A stretch of 64,000 nt of DNA from Candidatus Aminicenantota bacterium (GTDB lineage Bacteria; Acidobacteriota; Aminicenantia; Aminicenantales; UBA4085), in the NCBI GenBank assembly GCA_003141555.1, contig PLMN01000007.1:8514-72513 (forward strand), read 5' to 3'. Under the pieces are notes generated by a model that was given only the letters and a program-made list of their open reading frames with translations, was not told the origin of the DNA and made no database searches. Both the position numbers and the translations under genes were made by a program. Shown piece by piece: positions 32,753-41,167 of this stretch (its first letter is position 1; every line of letters begins with the position of its first letter).

Positions 32753-34879
32753 ATGAGAACATCCGCCCTCGTTCTGGCCCTGACCGCGCTCTTGGCCCTG
32801 TCCTGCGCGAAGAAGGAAACCCCGCCGCCGCCGCCCGCCGAGGCCCCGAATCCGCTCCTCGCGGCCTGGACGACCCCGTTCGAGACGCCGCCCTTCGACG
32901 CGATCAAAGACGTCCATTTCCGGCCGGCCTTCGACGCCGGCATGGCCGCCCAAAAGAAGGAAATCGAAGCCATCATCGCCTCGCCCGACGCCCCGACGTT
33001 CGCCAACACGGTCGAAGCCCTGGAGAGGACGGGCGTCCTGCTGACCCGGACGTCCAACGTCTTCGGCGCCCTGACCTCGGCCAACACGAGCGAAGCGCTG
33101 CAGAAGATCGAGGCCGACCTCGCCCCCGTCCTGGCCAAGCACCAGGACGACATCATCCTGAACGCCAAGCTCTTCGCCCGGATCAAGGCCGTCGACGACC
33201 AGAAGGCCAAGCTGAGCCTCACGCCGGAACAGGCCCGCCTCCTCGAGCGAACCAGCAAGCAGTTCATCCGCAACGGCGCCGCCCTCGACGAGGCCAAGAA
33301 GGCGGAGCTCCGCAAGGTCAATGAGGAGCTCGCGGTCCTGACCCAGAAGTTCGGCCAGAACGTCCTGGCCGAGGACAACGGCTTCACCCTCGTCCTCGAG
33401 AGCAAGGACGACCTGGCCGGCCTGCCCGCGGACGTCGTGTCCGCCGCAGCCGAGGCTGCCAAGGCCAAGGGGCGGGAGGGCAAGTGGGTCTTCACCCTCC
33501 ACAAGCCGAGCTGCATTCCCTTCTTCCAATACAGCAGCCGCCGCGACCTGCGGGAGAAGCTCTTCAAGGCCTTCATCGGCCGGGGGGCCAACGGCAACGC
33601 CAACGACAACCGGGCCGTCCTGACCAGGATCGCCGCCCTCCGCGTGACGCGGGCCAATCTTCTGGGCTACAAGACGCATGCCGACTACGTCCTCGACGAC
33701 ACCATGGCCAAGACGCCGGCCGCCGTCCATAAGCTCCTCGACCAGGTCTGGACGCCGGCTTTGGCCACGGCCAAGGTCGAGGCCCGCGAGCTCAAGGCGA
33801 TGCTGAACAAGGACGGCCTCGCCGGCGAGCTCCAGCCCTGGGACTGGTGGTATTACGCCGAGAAGCTGAAGAAGGCCAAATACGACCTCGACGACGAAAC
33901 GCTCCGGCCTTATTTTGAGCTCACGGCCGTCCGCCAGGGCGCCTTCGACACGGCGAACAAGCTCTGGGGCTTGACCTTCACCAAGCGGACGGACATCCCG
34001 GTCTACCACCCCGACGTCGAGGTCTTCGAGGTCAAGGAGGCCGACGGAACGCACATCGGCATTCTGTATTCGGATTACTACCCCCGGCCTTCGAAGCGCG
34101 GCGGCGCCTGGTCGAGCGCCATCCGCTCGCAGCAGGTCCGCGACGGGAAGAAGATCACCCCGATCGTCTACAACGTGGGGAACTTCACGAAGCCCACGGC
34201 CGAGAAGCCCTCGCTCATCACCTTTGAAGAGGCCCAGACGCTCTTCCACGAGTTCGGCCACGCCCTTCATGACCTGCTCTCGAACGTGACCTATGAATCC
34301 CTCTCCGGGACGAACGTGCCCCGCGACTTCGTCGAGCTTCCCTCCCAGATCATGGAGAACTGGGCCGCGGACGCCGAGGTCGTCAAGACCTACGCCAAGC
34401 ACTACAAGACCGGCGAGCCCATCCCCCAGGCGCTCCTCGACAAGATCAAGAACGCGGGCTTCTTCAACCAGGGCTTCACGACCGTCGAATTCATGGCGGC
34501 CAGCTACCTCGACATGGACTGGCACACGCTGACCGAGGCCAAGGAGCCGGACGCAGGCGCCTTCGAGGATGCCTCGATGAAAAAGATCGGCCTGATCCCC
34601 GAGATCGTCGTCCGCTACCGCAGCCCCTACTTCCAGCACATCTTCTCGAGCGGCTACTCGGCGGGCTATTACAGCTACGTCTGGTCCGAGGTCCTGGACG
34701 CGGACGCTTTCCAGGCCTTCAAGGAGACGAGCCTCTTCGACCAGAAGACGGCCAAGAGCTATCGGGACAACATCCTGGCCAAGGGCGGCTCGGAGGAGCC
34801 CATGGCCCTCTATAAGGCTTTCCGGGGGCGCGAGCCCAAGGTCGAGCCCCTGCTCAGGCGGCGGGGCTTCCTGAAGTGA
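32753..34879 (+). CDS. M3-family metallopeptidase lipoprotein (Dcp/oligopeptidase-like)
   Basis: A 708-residue zinc oligopeptidase with a lipobox signal (LLALSC, Cys about 18) and a Pro-rich linker. The HEXXH zinc motif is H499-EFGH-503, with the third ligand Glu expected in the downstream LSGTNVPRDFVELPSQIMENW segment. The C-terminal SGYSAGYYSYVWSEV is the conserved substrate loop of dipeptidyl carboxypeptidase/oligopeptidase A relatives. Envelope location suggests breakdown of imported or periplasmic peptides. Ribosome binding site AAGGAG; its stop overlaps the next gene's GTG start (GTGA). Confidence 0.92.
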   Translation: MRTSALVLALTALLALSCAKKETPPPPPAEAPNPLLAAWTTPFETPPFDAIKDVHFRPAFDAGMAAQKKEIEAIIASPDAPTFANTVEALERTGVLLTRTSNVFGALTSANTSEALQKIEADLAPVLAKHQDDIILNAKLFARIKAVDDQKAKLSLTPEQARLLERTSKQFIRNGAALDEAKKAELRKVNEELAVLTQKFGQNVLAEDNGFTLVLESKDDLAGLPADVVSAAAEAAKAKGREGKWVFTLHKPSCIPFFQYSSRRDLREKLFKAFIGRGANGNANDNRAVLTRIAALRVTRANLLGYKTHADYVLDDTMAKTPAAVHKLLDQVWTPALATAKVEARELKAMLNKDGLAGELQPWDWWYYAEKLKKAKYDLDDETLRPYFELTAVRQGAFDTANKLWGLTFTKRTDIPVYHPDVEVFEVKEADGTHIGILYSDYYPRPSKRGGAWSSAIRSQQVRDGKKITPIVYNVGNFTKPTAEKPSLITFEEAQTLFHEFGHALHDLLSNVTYESLSGTNVPRDFVELPSQIMENWAADAEVVKTYAKHYKTGEPIPQALLDKIKNAGFFNQGFTTVEFMAASYLDMDWHTLTEAKEPDAGAFEDASMKKIGLIPEIVVRYRSPYFQHIFSSGYSAGYYSYVWSEVLDADAFQAFKETSLFDQKTAKSYRDNILAKGGSEEPMALYKAFRGREPKVEPLLRRRGFLK

Positions 34880-35742
34880 CGGCGTTCTCCCGCGCGGCGG
34901 CCGGCATCCTGGCCGCCGCCTTCACGGTCGGCGTCTGCGCCGCCGCCCCCGAGGAACGAACGGCGAAGTCGCCCGACGGGGTGGAAATTTCCTATCGAGT
35001 CGAAGGCGCCGGCGAACCGGCCCTGGTCTTCGTCCACGGCTGGGCCTGCGACCGGAGCCATTGGGACGCCCAGGTCAAGGACCTATCGCCGCGCCGCAAG
35101 GTCGTCGCGATCGATCTGGCCGGCCACGGCCGCTCGGGCGAGAACCGGAAGGAGTGGACGATCGCGGCGTTCGGAGCCGACATCGCGGCCGTCCTCGACA
35201 AGGAGGCCATCGGCGGCGCCGTCCTGATCGGCCATTCGATGGGCGGCTCGGCGATCGTCGAGGCCGCGCGCCTGCGGCCGGCCGCCGTCCTGGCCCTGAT
35301 CGGCGTCGACACATACAAGGACCTGACACGCCCCGTCTACGGGCAAGACGACGTCGACGCCTACCTGCGCCTCTTCCAGCCCGACTACGCCGCCTTCGCC
35401 GAGTCCGTGGTGCGGAGCATGTTCCGGCCCGAGACCGACGCCGCGCTCGCGGATCGCATCGTGAAGGGCATGCTCCGCACGCCGGTCCCGGCCAGCCTGG
35501 GCGCGCTCGCGGCCGACATGCTCTACAGCCCGGTCGCGGCCCTAACCGCGCTGCGCAAGCCCGTAGCCGCCATCAACTGCGACAGGTTCCCCACCGCCCT
35601 CGAGGCCAACCGGCGCGTCGTCCCGTCCTTCATCCTCAAGACGATGAGCGGGGTCGATCATTTCCTGATGCTCGAGGCGCCCGCGGAGTTCGACCGGGTG
35701 CTCGAGGAGACGCTCCGGGAATTGCTGGGGAATTCGATTTAG
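34876..35742 (+). CDS. Exported alpha/beta hydrolase
   Basis: A 288-residue protein with a signal peptide (1-23, cleavage near CAAA) and an alpha/beta-hydrolase fold. FVHGWACDRSHW is the oxyanion region, GHSMGGSA carries the nucleophile Ser, and the acid and base are likely the Asp in INCDRFPT and the His in MSGVDHFLMLE. It starts at GTG, overlapping the peptidase stop by four bases, so the two are translationally coupled. Substrate is not evident; esterase or lactonase activity is likely for the family. Confidence 0.85.
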   Translation: MTAFSRAAAGILAAAFTVGVCAAAPEERTAKSPDGVEISYRVEGAGEPALVFVHGWACDRSHWDAQVKDLSPRRKVVAIDLAGHGRSGENRKEWTIAAFGADIAAVLDKEAIGGAVLIGHSMGGSAIVEAARLRPAAVLALIGVDTYKDLTRPVYGQDDVDAYLRLFQPDYAAFAESVVRSMFRPETDAALADRIVKGMLRTPVPASLGALAADMLYSPVAALTALRKPVAAINCDRFPTALEANRRVVPSFILKTMSGVDHFLMLEAPAEFDRVLEETLRELLGNSI

Positions 35743-35790
35743 GCGCCGCGAGGCGACGAAACACGGCCTTACGGAATCGACTGCGCCGGA

Positions 35791-36123
35791 TCAGTCCACG
35801 ATGAAGGCGCGCGCCCCCCGCGGCGAAAAGGCCTGGTGCGGGTTAGCCTCGTCGTCGGAGACCTGGAAGCTCTGCCCAGCCGCCAGCCGATGCTCGGCGC
35901 CGTCCTTGAGGCGCAGCGTGATTTCGCCCTCCAGGACGAGCAGGACATGCCCGCGCGCACACCAGTGGTCGGACTCGTAGCCCGGCGCGTAATCCACCAT
36001 CCGGACGCGCAGGCCGTTGGCTTCGACCGTCCGCCAGAACGAGGTCCCGCGCACGCCGGGGTGTTCGGTCCGGGGAATGTTTTCCCAGTCGGGCACGAAA
36101 AAAGGGATGGGCGGCAGCTTCAT
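35791..36123 (-). CDS. Small cupin-fold protein (DHCW-motif type)
   Basis: A 110-residue single-domain cupin. DYAPGYESDHWCARGHVLLVLEGEITLRL corresponds to cupin motif 1 (quoted in part: SDHWCARGHVLLVLEGE), and AAGQSFQVSDDEANPHQAFSP to motif 2. The DHWC/DHCW signature is typical of a small uncharacterised family. Ligand-binding His residues are visible in both motifs. It begins four bases after the dsbD stop and is the last gene of the menA-CPBP-dsbD-cupin operon. Function unknown. Confidence 0.75.
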   Translation of the reverse strand: MKLPPIPFFVPDWENIPRTEHPGVRGTSFWRTVEANGLRVRMVDYAPGYESDHWCARGHVLLVLEGEITLRLKDGAEHRLAAGQSFQVSDDEANPHQAFSPRGARAFIVD

Positions 36124-36127
36124 GGGC

Positions 36128-38098
36128 CTATTTCCTTCCCCGGTCGAGCGCTTGTTTCAGCCTCGCCAGGAATTCCTTCTTCGGCTCGAACCCGACCAGC
36201 CGGAGCGGCTCGATCTCCTTGCCGTCCGGCCCGAGGATCACGTAGGTCGGCACGCCCCGGACGCCGTAGCGGCGGTAGAGCTCCTTAATCGCCGGATCCT
36301 TGTCCGTGGTCAGGTTGGAGCGGAGGCAGACGAACTCGCGCGAGGCGGCGATCACCTCGGCCTGGGAGAACGTGTCGCGGTCCATCTCCTTGCAGGCGAT
36401 GCACCAGTCCGTGAAGAAATCGATGAAGACCGTCTTGCCGTCGCGGGCGGCCGCGGCCAGCCGCTCCTCGCTGTAGGGCTGCCAGGCGATGCCTTCGGTC
36501 TTTGTCGCCGCGCCCCCCCCGGCGGCGAGGCCCTGAACCCGGGCGTTCACCTGGTCGTCCAGGTAGCCGCGGATGCCGGCCGCGGCCGTCGCCAAGGCCA
36601 GGCCGAAGAAGATCACGCCGACGACATTCCGGACGAAGGGGAAGACCTTGCCCGCCGTTTTCGTGGGCTCGATCCAGGCCATATAAATGCCGGCCAGGAG
36701 CATGATCAGGGCGAGGGCCAGGTCGTAGAGAAGCGCATCGGGAAATAGTGTCTTGAGAAAATAGACGGCCATGCCCAGGAGGATGAAGCCGAAAATCGTC
36801 CGGACCCAGACCATCCACGCCCCGGAGCGCGGGATCTTGTTGATGCTCCCGGAAAAGATCCCGAGGAGGAGAAACGGGACGCCCAGGCCGAGGGCCAGGA
36901 CAAAGAACAGCGAAAAGCCCAGGACGACGTTGCCCCGGTTGCCGACATAGGTCAGCAGCCCGAGGACGAAGGGTCCGATGCAGGGGGCGGCAATGATGCC
37001 GACCGTCAGGCCCATGAAGAACGTCCCGAAATAGCCCTTCTGTCCCCCCCCCGCAAACCTGTTGAGGAAGGCGGGCATGCGGAGCTCGTAGACGTTGAAC
37101 ATGCTCAGGGCCAGGACGACCATGATCAGGGCGATACCGACCAGCACCGGCGGATATTGGAGGGCCACGCCGAACAGGCTGCCGGTGAAGGCGGCGATGA
37201 TGCCCAGGACGGAATACGTCACGGCCATGCCGATCACGTAGAGAACCGCGTGGGCCACAACGCCGCCCTTCTTGCCCTCGGCCTGGCCGCCGAAATAGCT
37301 GATGGTGATGGGAATCAAAGGATAGATGCAAGGCGTCAGATTGAGAGCCAGACCTCCGAGGAAGACGAGGAGGAACGTCAGGGGCAGCCCCTTGTCGTCG
37401 AACGGAGACGAAGCCTTGGCGGCGGCGCTGGATTTATCGGCCGCCGGCGATGCCTTCTTTTCCGCCGCGGCAAGGTCCGCGGCTTTCTGCTTCTCGATCG
37501 CGCCAGCGCGATCCTCCTCGTGCTCCGACGCGGACACGAGGGGAGGCGCTACCGGTGCGACAAGAATCGCGGCGCCTTGACCGGTGGACCCGCCTTTGGT
37601 TTCGGCACCAGTGACCGCCACCTTCCGCGAGAACTTGGCCTCGGCGGGCGGCAGACAGGCGCTGCCGTCGCAGGCCTGATAGCCGACCGTGCCCTCGATC
37701 GCGAGCTCGGCACCCTTGAAATCCGGGCCGAGAGTCACCTCGGCCGTGACCTTGACCGTGCCCTCGTAGATGGCCATGGGATTCGGGGAGAGGTCGAGCT
37801 TCCGAACCTCGGCCGGAGGGAACGCGATCTTCCGGTACGCCACCCCCGCCGGGGCTTTGAACTCGACCGTCGTCCCGATGAGGAAATCCTCGAGCGGCTG
37901 GTCGGCGTTGATATGATACGGCGACTTGACCGTCAGCTCGAGCGTGATCGGCGCGGACTGACCGGCTTTAAGCGGCAAAGCGGGAGGCACGACCTTGACC
38001 GTGACGATATCCAGGCCCTGACCGTACGCGGCGCGCGGAAGGCCGGGGCCGAGGACGAGAAGCGTCAGCCCGAGGAGAATCGAAGACGTGCGCTTCAT
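36128..38098 (-). CDS. dsbD: Thiol:disulfide interchange protein DsbD
   Basis: A 656-residue inner-membrane electron conduit that moves reducing power from cytoplasmic thioredoxin to the periplasm. Signal peptide 1-25; N-terminal alpha domain with C-DGSA-C (YQACDGSACLPP); eight-helix central domain with the two essential cysteines in LTPCIYPLIP and AAPCIGPFVLG; C-terminal thioredoxin domain with WCIACK. All three cysteine pairs are present. An Ala/Lys-rich linker (about 200-235) is unusually long. Operon with CPBP protease 22 bases upstream and cupin four bases downstream. Suggests periplasmic disulfide or cytochrome maturation. Confidence 0.93.
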   Translation of the reverse strand: MKRTSSILLGLTLLVLGPGLPRAAYGQGLDIVTVKVVPPALPLKAGQSAPITLELTVKSPYHINADQPLEDFLIGTTVEFKAPAGVAYRKIAFPPAEVRKLDLSPNPMAIYEGTVKVTAEVTLGPDFKGAELAIEGTVGYQACDGSACLPPAEAKFSRKVAVTGAETKGGSTGQGAAILVAPVAPPLVSASEHEEDRAGAIEKQKAADLAAAEKKASPAADKSSAAAKASSPFDDKGLPLTFLLVFLGGLALNLTPCIYPLIPITISYFGGQAEGKKGGVVAHAVLYVIGMAVTYSVLGIIAAFTGSLFGVALQYPPVLVGIALIMVVLALSMFNVYELRMPAFLNRFAGGGQKGYFGTFFMGLTVGIIAAPCIGPFVLGLLTYVGNRGNVVLGFSLFFVLALGLGVPFLLLGIFSGSINKIPRSGAWMVWVRTIFGFILLGMAVYFLKTLFPDALLYDLALALIMLLAGIYMAWIEPTKTAGKVFPFVRNVVGVIFFGLALATAAAGIRGYLDDQVNARVQGLAAGGGAATKTEGIAWQPYSEERLAAAARDGKTVFIDFFTDWCIACKEMDRDTFSQAEVIAASREFVCLRSNLTTDKDPAIKELYRRYGVRGVPTYVILGPDGKEIEPLRLVGFEPKKEFLARLKQALDRGRK

Positions 38099-38120
38099 GG
38101 CGACTCCTTTGCGGATTCCA

Positions 38121-38762
38121 TTAGCTGAACGGGAAGAGGACGAAGACCGCCAGGTCCCAGATCGTGTGGCTGATGAGGACCAGCAGGATTGATTTCGTCC
38201 GCAGGTAAAGATATCCCCAGAACAGGCCGCAGACAGCGGCCGCGAGGACGAGCATCGGGTTGCCGCTCCCCGCGTGGACGAGGGTGTAGAGGGCCGTGGC
38301 GGCCAGAAATCCCCGGATACTACCCCACCGGTCCTGGAAACGGCGCTGCAGGTAGCCCCGCCAGAACAGCTCCTCTCCCGGGCCGATGACCATGACCATG
38401 AGGAAAATGACCCGGAGCGGGGACACGCCCGCCTTGAAGCCGTAGACCCGGGAGATGCCGGACCCGGCGAACGGCAGGATCCGCCGGGCCAGGATGTTGG
38501 CGGCGAAGAAGACGGCGTACAGGCCGGCGGCGGCCAGCAGCCCGAGCCCGATCTTCGCCGACGGCCGGTCGAGGATGTCGTTGGCCAGGCGGATGAGCTG
38601 CTGCGGGTCGATCGCGGCCGTCAAGACCAGGAGCCCCGCCAGGTTCGCGCTCATCCACCACCAGAAATCGAACGCTCCGACCCCGCGGAGGACGAACAGA
38701 GGGATGAAGAGCGCCGCTGCTAGGACGGCGACGACGAGCGGCTGCCGGGAACGGTTCGTCAT
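38121..38762 (-). CDS. CPBP-family intramembrane glutamic protease homologue
   Basis: A 213-residue membrane protein with about six helices. GPGEELFWRGYLQRRFQ supplies the Glu-Glu motif 1 (EExxxR), AATALYTLVHAGSG the motif-2 His, and LYLRTKSILLVLISHTIWD the motif-4 region. These features define the CAAX protease/bacteriocin-processing family. It overlaps menA by four bases (ATGA) and precedes dsbD by 22. Substrate unknown. Confidence 0.85.
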   Translation of the reverse strand: MTNRSRQPLVVAVLAAALFIPLFVLRGVGAFDFWWWMSANLAGLLVLTAAIDPQQLIRLANDILDRPSAKIGLGLLAAAGLYAVFFAANILARRILPFAGSGISRVYGFKAGVSPLRVIFLMVMVIGPGEELFWRGYLQRRFQDRWGSIRGFLAATALYTLVHAGSGNPMLVLAAAVCGLFWGYLYLRTKSILLVLISHTIWDLAVFVLFPFS

Positions 38763-39703
38763 CCGAGCTTCAGGATGGCCTGCAACCAGACCGCAGCCGT
38801 CGAGAGCAGGCCGAACATGAGGTTGTACTGGGCTGTGGCCCCATCCAGGATCACGAAATCCAGCGGCTGGCGCGGGGCGCGGCGCCGCCGCGCCCGCCCC
38901 CAGAGGGCGAGCGCCCGGGGCAGGGCCGCCAGGACGATCGCGAACGTCCAGGGCAGGGCCGGCAGCCCCCCGCCGATCAGTCGCGGCACCAGGATAAAGG
39001 CCAGGACGAAGGCCGTCGCGCCGAAGAGGAGGAAGGCGTAATAAGCCTCGGCGCCCTTATCGCCCAACAGCGAAGCCACCGTCCGGATGCGGAGCTCGGT
39101 ATCGGAGATCGAATCCCGCCAATTGTTGGCATGGAGGATGGCCACGACCAGCATGGATATCGGTACGGTCCAAACAACGGGGATCCAGGAAAATGTCCGG
39201 GTCTGGACGACCCACGCCCCCAGGGCGCCGAGAATCCCGAAGTCCAAGAAGACTGCGAGATCGCCGAGCGCCCGGAACTTGAGGCCGGTGTAAAACACGC
39301 CGATCACGACCCCAACGCCGCCGATGATCAGCAGCGTCGGCCCGGTAACCAGCGTCAGGACGAGGCCAAGGACGATGCCGACGGCGAAAAAGGCGGCGGC
39401 CCCGCGCGAGGCTGCGCCGGGCGACAGCCAGCCCCGGACGACCGCCCCGCTCACCGGGGTGACGTCCTTGTCCAGGCCGCGTTTGAAGTCGAAGGCGTCG
39501 CTCAGCATGTTGGCCGCTGAATGCATGATCATCATCGCCGCGAGGGCGATCAGGAACCGGAGGGGATCGAGGCGGGCCCCGCCGAAGACGACGGCCATCG
39601 AGGTCCCGAATATGACCGGCATGGTCGAGGCGGGCCACGACCAGGGCCGGGCGGCGATCAACCATTTTCTCAAAGTCGGCACGGTTTCGGGAGTATCGGT
39701 CAT
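38759..39703 (-). CDS. menA: UbiA-family prenyltransferase, probable MenA
   Basis: A 314-residue membrane prenyltransferase with about nine helices. The two aspartate-rich motifs are NMLSDAFDFKRGLDKD and NNWRDSISD; GWLSP and YTGLKFRALGDLAVF lie between, as in 1,4-dihydroxy-2-naphthoate polyprenyltransferases. MenA fits the motif sequence better than UbiA or chlorophyll synthases, implying menaquinone as the quinone, but this is family-level recognition. The start MTDTPETVP has AAGGA upstream; in-frame codons extend further into the promoter zone. First gene of the operon with CPBP protease, dsbD and cupin. Confidence 0.75.
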   Translation of the reverse strand: MTDTPETVPTLRKWLIAARPWSWPASTMPVIFGTSMAVVFGGARLDPLRFLIALAAMMIMHSAANMLSDAFDFKRGLDKDVTPVSGAVVRGWLSPGAASRGAAAFFAVGIVLGLVLTLVTGPTLLIIGGVGVVIGVFYTGLKFRALGDLAVFLDFGILGALGAWVVQTRTFSWIPVVWTVPISMLVVAILHANNWRDSISDTELRIRTVASLLGDKGAEAYYAFLLFGATAFVLAFILVPRLIGGGLPALPWTFAIVLAALPRALALWGRARRRRAPRQPLDFVILDGATAQYNLMFGLLSTAAVWLQAILKLG

Positions 39704-39792
39704 GGACTTGGTCCTTTCTGTCCGGGGGAAAAGCCGGCCGATATCATACCAGACTTCGGCCAGGGACAAAAGGCGGCTCTCGCCGCCCCGCG

Positions 39793-39821
39793 TTGACAGT
39801 CCGGCGGTTCTATGCTACAGA
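39793..39821 (+). promoter_or_regulatory. Promoter for the Fe-S aldo/keto reductase
   Basis: TTGACA (39793-39798) is followed after 17 bases by TACAGA (39816-39821), preceded by TGC, so an extended -10 compensates for a weak hexamer. AGGAGG lies just before the ATG at 39844. Confidence 0.5.
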
Positions 39822-39843
39822 CTATTTTTTTCAGGAGGTCCAC

Positions 39844-41082
39844 ATGTCTCAGTCCCGAACCGGCATCGACCGGCGATCCTTCCTCAAAAACAGCCTGATG
39901 GGCGTCGCCGGCGCGGGCGTCCTGGCCGCAGCCCCCTCCGCCCTCCGCGGCGGGCAGAAGCCCTTCACGGCACCCAAGGCCGACGCCAAGACCGGCGGCT
40001 CCGTCCTGCGCAAGCTGGGCAAGACCGGCGTCACCCTGCCCATTGTCTCCATGGGCGTGATGAACTCCGACAACGACAACCTCGTCCGGGCGACGCTCGA
40101 CGCGGGGATCATCCACCTCGACACGGCCAACGGCTACATGCGGGGCCGGAACGAGGAGATGATCGGCAGGGTCCTCCAGGGCCGGCCGCGCGATTCCTTT
40201 TTCATTGCCACCAAGGTCGAGGGCCAGCCGCGCGACGGCCGGTCCGGGCTCTTCTCCGCCGAGACCACGGGCGAGAAGTTCCTCGCGGCGTTCGAGGTCA
40301 GCCTTAAGCGCCTCGGCCTCGAGTATGTCGATATCCTCTACCTGCACAACGTCCTCCACCGGGAATCCGTGCTTTTCGAGCCCCTGATGAAGGCCCTGGA
40401 ATCCGCCAAGAAAAGCGGCAAAACCCGCTTCATCGGCGTCTCGACTCACGCCAATGAGCCCGAGGTCATCCGGGCGGCGATAGAAAGCAAGCTCTACGAC
40501 GTGGTCCTCTCCGGATACAACTTCATGAAAACCAACCTCGTCGACCTCGACAAGGCCATCGCCGAAGCCAACCAGGCCGGCTTGGGGATCATCGCCATGA
40601 AGACGCTGGCCGGCCGCTTCTTCGATCGGGCCCGCACCCAGCCGATCAACACCAAGGCGGCCCTGAAGTTCGCTCTCTCAAACCCCGGCATCACGACCGC
40701 GATCCCGGGCATGACCGCCTTCGACCACCTCGAGATGAACCTCCAGGTCGCGCGCGACCCGATGCTCACCGACCAGGAGCGCAAGGACCTGAAGCTCACG
40801 GTCGAGCCCGAAGACGTCCTTTTCTGCCAACAGTGCGGCGCCTGCCTGGATCAGTGTCCCAAGGAGCTGCCCATCCCCTCGCTCCTGCGGAGCTACATGT
40901 ACGCCTACGGCTACAAGAACCTCGGCGCGGCCTACGACCTAGTCGCCTCGACCGGCGTGGGACAGGATCCGTGCGCCTCGTGCGCGGGCTGTTCCGTGCG
41001 CTGCGCCCAGGGCTTCGACGTCCGGGCGCGCGTGACGGACATCGCCCGGCTGCAGGCCGCCCCGGCCGACTTTTTCGCATAA
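39844..41082 (+). CDS. Tat-exported aldo/keto reductase with two 4Fe-4S motifs
   Basis: A 412-residue protein. A twin-arginine signal (RRSFLKNSLMG) is followed by an aldo/keto reductase barrel (about 50-330): GIIHLDTANGYMRGRNEEMIG gives Asp and Tyr, IATKVEGQ the Lys, and DILYLHNV the His. The C-terminus carries CQQCGACLDQCP and CASCAGCSVRC, two CX2CX2CX3C cluster motifs. A Tat-exported flavin-free reductase with clusters is expected to exchange electrons in the periplasm, perhaps with quinone. The start is set by AGGAGG. A hairpin terminator candidate follows. Confidence 0.88.
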   Translation: MSQSRTGIDRRSFLKNSLMGVAGAGVLAAAPSALRGGQKPFTAPKADAKTGGSVLRKLGKTGVTLPIVSMGVMNSDNDNLVRATLDAGIIHLDTANGYMRGRNEEMIGRVLQGRPRDSFFIATKVEGQPRDGRSGLFSAETTGEKFLAAFEVSLKRLGLEYVDILYLHNVLHRESVLFEPLMKALESAKKSGKTRFIGVSTHANEPEVIRAAIESKLYDVVLSGYNFMKTNLVDLDKAIAEANQAGLGIIAMKTLAGRFFDRARTQPINTKAALKFALSNPGITTAIPGMTAFDHLEMNLQVARDPMLTDQERKDLKLTVEPEDVLFCQQCGACLDQCPKELPIPSLLRSYMYAYGYKNLGAAYDLVASTGVGQDPCASCAGCSVRCAQGFDVRARVTDIARLQAAPADFFA

Positions 41083-41094
41083 GAAAAAAGGGGG

Positions 41095-41125
41095 GGTTCT
41101 CTTTTCCGCGGAAAAAAAGAGAACC
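41095..41125. terminator. Candidate bidirectional terminator hairpin
   Basis: GGTTCTCTTTT (41095-41105) and AAAAGAGAACC (41115-41125) form a perfect 11-bp stem around CCGCGGAAA. It sits between the convergent AKR and amidohydrolase genes, where a terminator for both is expected. Flanking G and C runs (41090-41094 and 41128-41132) lengthen the stem imperfectly. The sequence also resembles dispersed GGGGACGGTTCTCTTTT repeats. Confidence 0.5.
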
Positions 41126-41167
41126 GTCCCCCTGTCAAAGCTACGCCCATGGGCTTTCCTTGGTTGC

